A DNA stretch of 64,000 nucleotides from Thermoanaerobaculia bacterium. GTDB taxonomy: Bacteria > Acidobacteriota > Thermoanaerobaculia > UBA5066. Positions 56,244-64,000 of the stretch are shown here, piece by piece. Made by a program: the position numbers and the translations under genes. The stretch's first letter is position 1. Each line of letters begins with the position of its first letter. The stretch covers positions 124,001-188,000 of the forward strand of contig JAJVIN010000046.1 of assembly GCA_022071945.1 (NCBI GenBank), given 5' to 3'. The notes beneath the pieces are model-generated. The model was not told the DNA's origin. It did not search any database and worked only from the letters and a program-made list of their open reading frames with translations.

Positions 56244-59072
56244 ATGCACTCACGAGCCCTTTTTCTGGCCGCTCTTTTCCTGGCGGCGACCCGCGCGTTT
56301 TCGGGTCCGGCCCCGGCGCCCTTCGCCTCTCCCGCCGTCGTTTCCCTGGCGGGCCGGGTGGTCCTGGCCGACGATCTCACCTTTGAGGGAGTCCGGATCG
56401 GAGGCCTCTCCGCGCTCCAGTTCGATCCGAAATCTGGAAGCTTCTGGGCGCTGTCGGACGACCGGGCCCAGCACGGCCCCGTTCGCGCGTACCGGTTTCG
56501 CCTGCAGATGTCGAACCCGAACGGCACCCCGCGAGAGAAGCCGCTCGTCGAGATCGAGGGAACGCTCGCTCTCTCGGATGCAAAGGGGCGTCCCTACGAG
56601 ACCGGCTCGATCGATCCGGAGGGGTGGGCGGCGGCCCCGGATGGCGGCTGGTTTCTCTCCACCGAGCCGATCCTCGATCGAAACGTGCCCCCGATCATCG
56701 CCAAGCTGTCGCCCGCGGGCAGGCTGGAAAAGCAGCTGGAACTCCCGGCGCATTTCCTGCCAGCTCCGGGCCGCGGCGTGAGGCACAACCTCGGTTTCGA
56801 GGCCCTCGGACTCTCACCCGACGGCCGCTGGCTCTTCGCGGCCGTCGAGAACGCGCTCGCGCAGGACGGCCCGGTCTCGAGCCAGGGCCAGGCGAGCCCG
56901 TGCCGGGTCCTGCGATTCGATCTCGTCAAGGGTGGCCGTCCCGCCGAATTCGTCTACACCGTCGAGCCCGTGAGCGCCAAGCCCCCCAGGGAACGCGGAT
57001 TCCAGCTCAACGGCCTCTCGGACATCCTCGTCCTGGATCAGAACAGGGTGCTGGTGCTCGAACGGCAGTTCGTCGAGGGAGTCGGGAACCAGGCCCTCGT
57101 CTGGGAAGCGAGCTTCGACACCGCGACCGAAGTGTCCTCCCTCGATTCGCTTTCCTCGACGACGTGGGTCCCCGCGAGAAAGTCCATCCTGCTCGACCTG
57201 GCGGGAACGGGCGTACCGCTCGAGAACTTCGAGGGGATGACCTTCGGACCAGAGCTTCCCGACGGGCGGCGGACGCTCGTCATCGTGAGTGACGACAACT
57301 TCAACGACAGCCAGGAAAGGACGACGTTCCTGGTTTACGCGCTGGATTTATCACCCGTGGCCATTTCGCGCGTGCAGGGATCCCGGCACCAGTCCCCCCT
57401 CGTGGGGAGCTGGCTTCGAGCCCTTCCAGGCGTGATCACGGGCATCGACCGGGACGGCCGCTTCCCAGGGTTCTGGATGGAATCGGCCACGCCAGACGGC
57501 GACCCGTACACGTCCGAAGGCATCTTCGTGTCGTGGCCGGGCGCGGCGAGCCTGACCGTTGGAACGCCGGTCTCGGTCAATGGCCAGGTGGAGGAGTTCG
57601 CGCAACCCCGGGGACTCTCGGTGACCCGGATTCGGGGCGTCGCCGTGTCAGCATCCGGCGCGGGAGCCTCGCTGCCTCCCCCCGTGAAACTGTTTTCCGA
57701 GGTTTCGATCCCCAAGGTCATCTCATCTGAGGCCTTCTCGCGCTTCGATCCAGCCTCGTTCGCCATCGACCTGTGGGAAAGCCTCGAGGGAATGCGCGTC
57801 GAGATACCGGCGGGGACGGCCATCGGTCCCGCGTTGTCGCGGGGAGAGGTCTTCTACCGTCCGGACGGATTGGCTCCGATCCAGAATTCCAGGTTCGGCG
57901 GCCTGAGGCTGACATCCCCACTGCCTCCGCTGGAGAAGGTCTCGCTCGCCCCGCGAGCCGCCGGTCCCCCGCCCAAGGTCGATGTGGGAGCCCGATTGAA
58001 GGGGCCGATCACCGGCATCGTCGACTACTCCGGGAGCATCTTCAAAATCCAGGTTCTCGCGCCCCTGACGGTCGAGAAGGAGAGTCCGGCCACACCCGCC
58101 GTCACATCCCTGGCCAAAGACCGCAAGCACCTGACGATGGCGACGTTCAACGTCGAGAACTTCTCCGTCGCCGGTCCCGCCGACAAGGCCGCTCGCCTGG
58201 CCGAGTCGATCGCGAAAAGGCTCCTCTCGCCCGACATCCTCTCCCTGGAGGAAGTCCAGGACGACAGCGGGCCCGCGAAGGGAGATGGAGTCGTCACCTC
58301 GGCAAAGACCCTCGGGGCTCTCATCGACGCGATCGTGGCTGCCGGCGGGCCCCGGTACGAAGCAGCCTGGATCGACCCGATCGAGGGCAAGGAGGGAGGG
58401 CAGCCCGGCGGAAACATCCGGCTGGCCTTCCTGTGGAATCCCGAGCGAGTCGAGCTCGTCAAGCGGGGAACGGCCGGTCCTCTCGACGCGACGGAACCTC
58501 GAGGGAAGGGCAAGAAGCTCGAGCTCTCGCTGAGCCCCGGGCGAGTCGCCCCGTCCTCGAGTGCCTTCACGCTCGCCGAGGGAGAGGGGGTCAGGCGCTC
58601 ACTGGCCGCCGAGTTCAGGTTCCGCGGCCGGACGGTCTTCGTGGTGGGGAATCACTGGTCGTCAAAGACCGACGACGACAAGCTCTTCGGGAACGTTCAG
58701 CCCCCGAAAACCCCGACGGTGCCACGGCGGATGGAACAGGCCAGGGAGATCCGGACCTTCCTCGAGAAGCTGCTCGCGGCCGACCCGAAGGCGCGTGTCG
58801 TCGCCCTGGGAGACCTCAACGATCTCGAGTTCACGGAGTCCGTCCGGCACCTTTCCAGGGAACCGTTCGAGAACCTCATCCTCAAGGTTCCCGAGGCCGA
58901 TCGCTACACCTTCAACTTCGAGGGGATGTCGCAGGTTCTCGACCACGTCGTCGTCTCGCCCGAGCTTTCGCGCGGGGCCGAAATCGAGGTGGCTCACATC
59001 AACGCCGACTTCGCATTCACGAAGCGGACGAGCGACCACGACCCGGTGGTGGTGAGGTTCGAGATCCGGTAG
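56244..59072 (+). CDS. Secreted phytase-like propeller fused to endonuclease/exonuclease/phosphatase domain
   Basis: 942 aa, ATG at 56244, signal peptide (ALFLAALFLAATRAFSG). Residues about 30-370 match the 'esterase-like activity of phytase' domain (GGLSALQFDPKSGSFWALSDDR, GSIDPEGWAAAPDGGWFLSTE, ENFEGMTFGP). A beta-rich linker with an OB-like stretch follows (about 420-620; RGVAVSASG). The C-terminal ~320 residues are an endonuclease/exonuclease/phosphatase (EEP) domain: TMATFNVENFSVAG, ILSLEEVQD, VVGNHWSSKTDDD, VVALGDLNDLEF, and the final SDHDPVVVRFEI. Metal and catalytic residues (Asn, Glu, Asp, His) look intact. This resembles large secreted DNases (ExeM/NucH type) with an unusual N-terminal module. 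Role in phosphate or DNA scavenging is inference. Confidence 0.88.
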   Translation: MHSRALFLAALFLAATRAFSGPAPAPFASPAVVSLAGRVVLADDLTFEGVRIGGLSALQFDPKSGSFWALSDDRAQHGPVRAYRFRLQMSNPNGTPREKPLVEIEGTLALSDAKGRPYETGSIDPEGWAAAPDGGWFLSTEPILDRNVPPIIAKLSPAGRLEKQLELPAHFLPAPGRGVRHNLGFEALGLSPDGRWLFAAVENALAQDGPVSSQGQASPCRVLRFDLVKGGRPAEFVYTVEPVSAKPPRERGFQLNGLSDILVLDQNRVLVLERQFVEGVGNQALVWEASFDTATEVSSLDSLSSTTWVPARKSILLDLAGTGVPLENFEGMTFGPELPDGRRTLVIVSDDNFNDSQERTTFLVYALDLSPVAISRVQGSRHQSPLVGSWLRALPGVITGIDRDGRFPGFWMESATPDGDPYTSEGIFVSWPGAASLTVGTPVSVNGQVEEFAQPRGLSVTRIRGVAVSASGAGASLPPPVKLFSEVSIPKVISSEAFSRFDPASFAIDLWESLEGMRVEIPAGTAIGPALSRGEVFYRPDGLAPIQNSRFGGLRLTSPLPPLEKVSLAPRAAGPPPKVDVGARLKGPITGIVDYSGSIFKIQVLAPLTVEKESPATPAVTSLAKDRKHLTMATFNVENFSVAGPADKAARLAESIAKRLLSPDILSLEEVQDDSGPAKGDGVVTSAKTLGALIDAIVAAGGPRYEAAWIDPIEGKEGGQPGGNIRLAFLWNPERVELVKRGTAGPLDATEPRGKGKKLELSLSPGRVAPSSSAFTLAEGEGVRRSLAAEFRFRGRTVFVVGNHWSSKTDDDKLFGNVQPPKTPTVPRRMEQAREIRTFLEKLLAADPKARVVALGDLNDLEFTESVRHLSREPFENLILKVPEADRYTFNFEGMSQVLDHVVVSPELSRGAEIEVAHINADFAFTKRTSDHDPVVVRFEIR

Positions 59073-59089
59073 GCGCGGCGCGACCCGGT

Positions 59090-61696
59090 CTACCGCAATC
59101 CCTCCGCGACGAACAGGTCCGAGAGGATCCGGCTGAAGGTGTAGACGTAGGCCTTCTCGTCGGGCGTCATCCGGAGTCTCGTGATCGAGAGGACGCCCGA
59201 CACGTCGGCGGGCTGGATCTGCCGGATCGGCTCTCTTTTCCCGGTCGCGACCTCGATTCGCGAAACCCGGGCGGGCAGGTCCCGGGACTGGTAGACGATG
59301 AGGTGCGTCCCGTCACGCGTCCACTGGACGGGGACCTCGCGAGGCTCCGCCCCCGGAACCATCCTCGCGGGCCTGTCCTCGAGGGAAAAGAGCCAGATCT
59401 TCTCTTCTGGCCCGGGAGCCGCCACCCACTTCCCGTCCGGGGAGACCGCCAGCGCGCCGAAGACGGAGTTCACACCCTCGCCTCCGGCCGGGCGGGGGGG
59501 GCCCGCGGCCGGGAAGTCCTGCAGCCAGAGGCTGACCGGCTTTCCGTCCTCGCTGCCGGCAATCAGGATGCTCGCTCCCGAAGGCATGAAGACGGCCCAC
59601 TCCTGACGGACGAGCGCGCCGCGAGGGAACTCCTGGACTTTCCCCGCGCCCGCCGGCAGCGCGACGAGCTGGTGGGTCCCGTCGCTGCCCGTCCGGATCG
59701 CCAGGGCCCACTTCCCATCGGGAGACAGCGACGTCGCCTTGCCTTCTCCGAGGCGGATGGCCGGGCTGCCGTCGGTTCCCCTGATGTACACGGCGTAGGC
59801 TGCGCCTCCCCCCTCTCCGTCCTCGGAGAAGAGAAGCGTCTTGCCGTCCGCCGAGAGGTCTTTCGCGTTCGAGTAGTCGAGCCAGGAGAGGTCTCTCTCC
59901 TGTTCGTCGCCAGGTCCCCGTCCGAAGGTCGACCGGCGGAGAAGGTCATGGCTGAGGAGGACGGAGCCGTCCCTTCCGACATCGTGCAGGGTCATACGGA
60001 GCGGAAGCGACGCGACGACGCGCTGCTTTCCTGACAGGTCCACCGCGTAAAGCGAGCGCCCGGTCTCCCGCAGGGCGGCCGTGAACCAGACTTCCTCGCC
60101 GCTCCGGCTGAAGGCCAAGCCCCAGACCCCCTTCCAGCCCTCCGAGAGAGTCCGTCTTTGACCCTTGTGAAAGACCTCGACCGAGCCCCGGTTGTCGCCC
60201 GGGACGGGGTGCAAGAGGAACGCGACTGTCTGGCCATCCGGCGAGACCCGGACGTGCGAGAGCCAGCCCGACGTTTCCAGGAGCGATTCGCCGGAGGGGA
60301 ACTCCAGGCGCTTCTTCCCGGGAACGGCCCGGATGGAAGCGATCTTCTCGCCGTCGGGAGCCCAGTCCGCCCACTCCGCCCCCTCGGCGAGCTCCCTCGG
60401 AGCTCCCCCGACGAGCGGGATCCTGGCGAGGGTTCCGCGGGCAAACGAGCGGCCCGAGAGCAGGAGAACGAGCATCTCGCCCTTCGTGGAAACCGACAGG
60501 ACGCTCGCGGACCGGTTCAGGACGGGGCGGGACTCTGGACTGCCCCTTCGGCTCTCGAAGATCTCGACGGGACGTCCCTCCCACCCCGCGGCATGGAGAA
60601 CGGCGTCGCCGGTCGAAGAGAAGCGGGCGGAGTGGATCGTCCCCCGGCGAAACGTCATCTGACTGTAGACAGGGGCCGGGCCTGCCGAAAAACGCCGCTG
60701 GGGCAGAAGCCAGATCGCCCCGGCGAGGATCAGGGCCGAAAGAACGATCGCCACGGGAAGGTGGAGGGGTCGCCCGGGCGCCCGGGGCCCCTCAGAAGCC
60801 GGCTTCAGGATGACGGTTGGAGTCGCGGACCGGGGTGCCGAGAGCTCCTCGAGGAGGACGCGGGCGTCTCCCATGTGCTGCAGCCGGGTCCGGATGTCTT
60901 TCCTCAGGCACTTGCCGATGAGGTCCCGAATGGCGGGAGGCGTATCCGCGGGCAGGGAGTCGAGGTCCGGCTCCCTCGTGAGGACGGAGGCGAGAACATC
61001 CGACACGGTTTCCCCGTCGAACGGCCTCTTCCCCGTGAGCATCTCGACGAAGACCACTCCGAAGGCCCAGACGTCGCTGCGCCGGTCGACGGTCTTGCCC
61101 CGGGCCTGCTCCGGCGACATGTACGACGCCGTTCCCAGGATCACACCGGCTTCCGTGCCGAAATGATCGAGCGTCGGGGAATCGAGGAGGCTCCTGGGAT
61201 GCTGGGGCGAGTCGGGAGAAAAGACCTTCGCGAGCCCGAAGTCGAGCACCTTCACGAGGCCGCTCGCGGTCACCTTGATGTTGGCGGGCTTGAGGTCGCG
61301 GTGAACGATGCCCTTCTCGTGGGCAGCCTCGAGAGCGTCGGCGATCTGCCGGCAGATCGGAATCGCCTCGGCGACCGGTATGGGACCGCGGGCAAGCCTC
61401 TGAAAAAGATCCTCGCCCTCGATCAACTCCAGGATCAAGGCGCGGGAGCCCCCTTGATCCTCGACTCCATGGATGGCCCCGATGTTGGGGTGGTTCAGCT
61501 GCGCGAGGAACTGGGCCTCCCTCTCGAAGCGCAGGAGCCTCTCGGAATCGACGCTCAGGCTGGAGGAGAGGACCTTGACGGCGACATCCCGGCCGAGCTT
61601 CAGATCGCGAGCCCGGTAGACCTCACCCATTCCCCCGGCGCCGATCGTCCCGAGGATCTCGTAGGAACCGATGCGGGCCCCGGGCGCGAGCGTCAT
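59090..61696 (-). CDS. Ser/Thr protein kinase with C-terminal TolB/WD40-like propeller
   Basis: 868 aa. Kinase domain at 1-280: IGSYEILGTIGAGGMGEVYRARD, KGIVHRDLKPANIKV, DFGLAKV, GTASYMSPEQARG, DVWAFGVVFVEMLTG. One membrane helix near residue 315-335 (VAIVLSALILAGAIWLLPQ). The exported remainder has repeated TolB/WD40-like blades (RVSPDGQTVAFLLHP, SLSPDGKWALAI, AVSPDGKWVAAPG). This architecture is especially common in Acidobacteriota. It probably transmits an envelope signal by phosphorylation. It is convergent with the nuclease fusion gene, with 17 nt between stops. Confidence 0.93.
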   Translation of the reverse strand: MTLAPGARIGSYEILGTIGAGGMGEVYRARDLKLGRDVAVKVLSSSLSVDSERLLRFEREAQFLAQLNHPNIGAIHGVEDQGGSRALILELIEGEDLFQRLARGPIPVAEAIPICRQIADALEAAHEKGIVHRDLKPANIKVTASGLVKVLDFGLAKVFSPDSPQHPRSLLDSPTLDHFGTEAGVILGTASYMSPEQARGKTVDRRSDVWAFGVVFVEMLTGKRPFDGETVSDVLASVLTREPDLDSLPADTPPAIRDLIGKCLRKDIRTRLQHMGDARVLLEELSAPRSATPTVILKPASEGPRAPGRPLHLPVAIVLSALILAGAIWLLPQRRFSAGPAPVYSQMTFRRGTIHSARFSSTGDAVLHAAGWEGRPVEIFESRRGSPESRPVLNRSASVLSVSTKGEMLVLLLSGRSFARGTLARIPLVGGAPRELAEGAEWADWAPDGEKIASIRAVPGKKRLEFPSGESLLETSGWLSHVRVSPDGQTVAFLLHPVPGDNRGSVEVFHKGQRRTLSEGWKGVWGLAFSRSGEEVWFTAALRETGRSLYAVDLSGKQRVVASLPLRMTLHDVGRDGSVLLSHDLLRRSTFGRGPGDEQERDLSWLDYSNAKDLSADGKTLLFSEDGEGGGAAYAVYIRGTDGSPAIRLGEGKATSLSPDGKWALAIRTGSDGTHQLVALPAGAGKVQEFPRGALVRQEWAVFMPSGASILIAGSEDGKPVSLWLQDFPAAGPPRPAGGEGVNSVFGALAVSPDGKWVAAPGPEEKIWLFSLEDRPARMVPGAEPREVPVQWTRDGTHLIVYQSRDLPARVSRIEVATGKREPIRQIQPADVSGVLSITRLRMTPDEKAYVYTFSRILSDLFVAEGLR

Positions 61697-61896
61697 CCGC
61701 GGCTGCGGCCCCGGATCCGGCTCCGTCCCAGGCGCCGGTCCGCTGGAGGTGTCATGACCCGGAATCCTAGCAGCGGGCCCGGCGCCGTCTCATCCCGCCC
61801 TCCCGGCCGAATCGACGAGTCCTCTTTTCTTCCCTCCGGCGGCTGTGCAGGAGAGGTGTACACTATAGGTTTTACATTTCGCAGGGGAGGGCTCTC

Positions 61897-62970
61897 ATGT
61901 GGGTACGTGGGCATGTGCGAGATCCAAAGGCCGGCCTCAATAGATGGACCCGGCAGCTGCTCGAAAAACCGCTTCAGCTCTTCCGCTCCTTCTCGGTCTC
62001 GCCTCCTGACGGGACGGAGAGGATCACGACCTACTCGACCGATTCGAGGGGGAACCGGATCGGGAATTCCCGAGGGACGTTCGAGAAGCCGACCGAGGTC
62101 GCGATAGACGGCATGTTCTCGCGCTTCTTCAGGGATGGGGTGAGTTCCCACCAGGGCGAGTACCGGTTCGCCAACGTGGACAAGCCCGTCGGGTACATCA
62201 AGCTCCAGCCCGCGACCGACCCCCGGCTCCTGGGAGCCCTGACCTTCGACGTCAAGCTGAACCCTGCCGCCGACCGGATTCCGTGTTACTTCCTTCCGTG
62301 GGAGAGCAAGACGATCGTCGAGATGACGATCCCGGAGAAGCGGACCTACAGCGACGAGGACGACGATCCGTACCTCTTCTTCACCGCCGCCATCAACGGT
62401 TGCTCGGTGTTCGTGAAGGGCGACCCGAGGCACCCCACCATCGCCCACCTCGGGATCTCGCAGGGAACGACCCCATACGGGAATGACGCCGCGCAGTTCT
62501 GGCGCGACCTCTACACGGCCCACCGCTCCTCAAACGGCGACTTTCGGGGCACGGTCTTCGAGGTCAACAACACCGACTACATCAACCAGACGGGGGAATC
62601 GGGCAAGGCACAGACTCTCAATGCTGACCGGTACAAGCGGTGGCTCGACCGCATGCCTCCGGGCCCGTTCTCCATCGAACAGGTGATCCCGTGGGGGTGT
62701 GTCTTCGGGATCCGCTACGGCCGCCTCTGGAGCTTCTACCTGCAAGAAAACGCGACCATCCAGCGTTACCGGCTCTTCAAGCAGTCGCAGCAGAAGACCG
62801 TCTCGACGACCGAGCGGGGGTTCCTCGGGCGGCAGCGGACCGTCGACCGCGAGGTCACCGAGACCGTCGAGGTCAAGGAGTACCACAACGTCAACCGGCC
62901 CATGCTCGTGAGGCCCTTTTTCCCGGGGCCGGGCCGGGCCACGTTCGAGCCGGAATTCAGAAAGGTCTGA
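61897..62970 (+). CDS. Uncharacterised protein with CNF1-like Cys/His pair
   Basis: 357 aa, ATG with AGGGGAGGG upstream; no signal peptide or membrane helix. I do not recognise the whole family. The segment around INGCSVFVKGDPRHPTIAHL has C169 and H184 exactly 15 apart. In the toxin CNF1 the catalytic Cys866 and His881 of its deamidase domain are also 15 apart and lie in a similar GC-strand-H setting. The C-terminal third has IPWGCVFGIRYGRLWSFYL and a coil-rich Thr/Glu tail. A papain-like deamidase or hydrolase fold is plausible, but only by motif. Neighbours are a Ser/Thr kinase (convergent upstream end) and a small secreted protein. Confidence 0.65.
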   Translation: MWVRGHVRDPKAGLNRWTRQLLEKPLQLFRSFSVSPPDGTERITTYSTDSRGNRIGNSRGTFEKPTEVAIDGMFSRFFRDGVSSHQGEYRFANVDKPVGYIKLQPATDPRLLGALTFDVKLNPAADRIPCYFLPWESKTIVEMTIPEKRTYSDEDDDPYLFFTAAINGCSVFVKGDPRHPTIAHLGISQGTTPYGNDAAQFWRDLYTAHRSSNGDFRGTVFEVNNTDYINQTGESGKAQTLNADRYKRWLDRMPPGPFSIEQVIPWGCVFGIRYGRLWSFYLQENATIQRYRLFKQSQQKTVSTTERGFLGRQRTVDREVTETVEVKEYHNVNRPMLVRPFFPGPGRATFEPEFRKV

Positions 62971-63160
62971 ACCCGCACCGGGGCGGCACGAGTGTCGTCG
63001 AAGAGATCCTGCCGGCCCCCTTCGTCTCCGAGGGAGCGTTCGATCCTTGTGCCCTTGTCCCGGGCAGGAGCGACGGGACCGCCGATCGATGGTAGAACTC
63101 GCGGTCTACCCGGGTGGGACGGCCGGGCCCAGGGCCTCCTGCACCTCGGAAGGAGCATTC

Positions 63161-63553
63161 TTGAAACTGGTTCGCCTCGCCCTCGCCACCGTTCTTCTCG
63201 TCTTCGTTCCCGGCTTCCTCTCGGCTCAGAACCCCTCGGCGGCCGCCGAGAGCCCTCAGGCAAAGGTCTACGAGACCTATCTGAAGGCCGTGGCCGCCAA
63301 GGACGCGAAGGCCCTGAAGACGATCCTGATCCCGTCGATCGCCAAGCAGATCGACGAGGACAAGAACGTTGCAAAGAGTCTCGAGAGCCTCAAGCAGCGA
63401 GCCCCGAAGAAGGTCCAGTACCTCAGGGTCGAGGAGGACAAGAACGCCGCGACACTCTATTGCGATTCGGAAACGATGACCGGCACGGTCACGATGGAGA
63501 AGGTCGAGGGCCGGTGGCGGATCGGTCTGCAGATGTGGAAGTCAAAGCAGTAA
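63161..63553 (+). CDS. Small secreted protein of unknown function
   Basis: 130 aa, TTG start at 63161 chosen because GGAAGGAG lies 6 nt before it and a clean signal peptide begins there (KLVRLALATVLLVFVPGFLSA, cut near AQN). Mature part is charged and helical at first (KVYETYLKAVAAKDAKALKTIL), then beta (VQYLRVEEDKNAATLYCD, GTVTMEKVEGRWRIG), the layout of NTF2/SnoaL-like or DUF4878-like folds. No catalytic motif; a binding role is possible. It lies 190 nt after the C169/H184 protein gene and 46 nt before the oxidase-like gene. Confidence 0.75.
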   Translation: MKLVRLALATVLLVFVPGFLSAQNPSAAAESPQAKVYETYLKAVAAKDAKALKTILIPSIAKQIDEDKNVAKSLESLKQRAPKKVQYLRVEEDKNAATLYCDSETMTGTVTMEKVEGRWRIGLQMWKSKQ

Positions 63554-63599
63554 CGCGGTCCGCCTCGAAGACCCGATCGAAGCCAGCTAGACTCCGCTC

Positions 63600-64000
63600 A
63601 TGACGGTCTACTCCGAAGCCCTGGAGCTCATTCAGTCGGAACGCTGGGCGGCCCTCGCCACGATTCACGAGGGACACCCCCTCGCCTCGTCCGTCGCGTA
63701 TGTCGTGGAACCGGGATCGGCCGGCCTGCTTTTTCACCTTAGCCAGATGGCGGCTCACACAGAGGCCCTCCTCGCGAATCCATCCGCCTCTCTCGTGGTC
63801 AGCCGCCCCGACACGGGCCAGGGGGATCCACAGCTCCTGCCCCGCCTCACGCTGAATGGAACCGTGGAGGCCCTGGACCCCAGCTCCGAGGAGTACGCCG
63901 CCGCGCGTCGGCTCTACATCACGAGGCTTCCCGGCGCCGCCGAGCGATTCGAGCTCGGGGACTTCATCCTCTTCCGCTTCACGATCGAGACCGCCCGCTA
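63600..64000 (+). CDS. Pyridoxamine 5'-phosphate oxidase-like/HugZ-type protein (partial, cut by window end)
   Basis: At least 133 codons, open to the window end. The split-barrel flavin- or heme-binding start is visible: ALELIQSERWAALATIHEG, ASSVAYVVEPGSAGLLFHLS, LAHTEALL-like segment QMAAHTEALLANPSASLVVS, then LTLNGTVEALDP and RLYITRLPGAAERFELGDF. The last matches HugZ-type proteins, which bind or degrade heme, though many members are only FMN-binding. The C-terminal DUF2470 part, if any, lies beyond the window, so I cannot decide between these. Confidence 0.8.
   Translation, partial: MTVYSEALELIQSERWAALATIHEGHPLASSVAYVVEPGSAGLLFHLSQMAAHTEALLANPSASLVVSRPDTGQGDPQLLPRLTLNGTVEALDPSSEEYAAARRLYITRLPGAAERFELGDFILFRFTIETAR

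Overview
The window is high-GC bacterial chromosome with about 43 protein genes on both strands. I see no rRNA, tRNA, CRISPR array, insertion sequence or prophage. The gene set (Ser/Thr kinases with WD40-like or TPR tails, a DUF6062 protein, a B12-dependent ribonucleotide reductase, a large SdrD_B/peptidase C25 surface protein, a two-component sensor with a ligand propeller) fits a Gram-negative heterotroph, most likely of the Acidobacteriota (Thermoanaerobaculia- or Holophagae-like). That placement is inference from gene content only.

Layout. 0.2-8.5 kb: a secreted protein with SLH-like repeats, a DUF6062 protein, an aldo/keto reductase, then two STAS-domain proteins followed by glycogen phosphorylase. 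8.5-13.4 kb: a hybrid histidine kinase divergent from a long fatty-acyl-reductase-like SDR. 13.4-17.1 kb: a compact minus-strand lipid operon (decaprenyl-phosphate phosphoribosyltransferase-like UbiA protein, GNAT, CDP-alcohol phosphatidyltransferase, CdsA-like, PlsC-like). 17.1-21.9 kb: a diguanylate cyclase, a coupled FMN reductase/TPP enzyme pair, and an acyltransferase-3 protein. 22.0-25.6 kb: a secreted isoamylase with palindromes in its upstream region, a non-coding block with tandem hairpins, and a YjdF-type membrane protein.

25.7-36.4 kb is the most unusual part. A 2653-residue secreted protein ends in a gingipain-like cysteine protease. Just upstream on the same strand is a four-gene cassette: a radical SAM protein with a twitch-type auxiliary cysteine motif, a 56-codon peptide gene that I read directly from the DNA, an HprK-like kinase, and a PqqD-type peptide-binding protein. 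The peptide has a charged leader-like half and a Cys/Ser-containing tail ending in Ser-Ser. I interpret the cassette as a RiPP (ribosomally made, post-translationally modified peptide) locus and as the best candidate here for an undescribed system.

36.8-50.6 kb: a Fur-family regulator coupled to a photolyase, a Ser/Thr kinase, small membrane and zinc-ribbon proteins, a DUF4388-FHA protein, NrdJ, an A-type Fe-S carrier, an MFS exporter overlapping SufT, a degenerate PAS/histidine-kinase-like protein and a thioesterase. 50.6-64.0 kb: a Reg_prop/Y_Y_Y histidine kinase, a cysteine desulfurase-SelD fusion, a secreted phytase-like/nuclease fusion, a second Ser/Thr kinase, a protein with a CNF1-spaced Cys/His pair, a small secreted protein, and a pyridoxamine-phosphate-oxidase-like gene cut by the window end.
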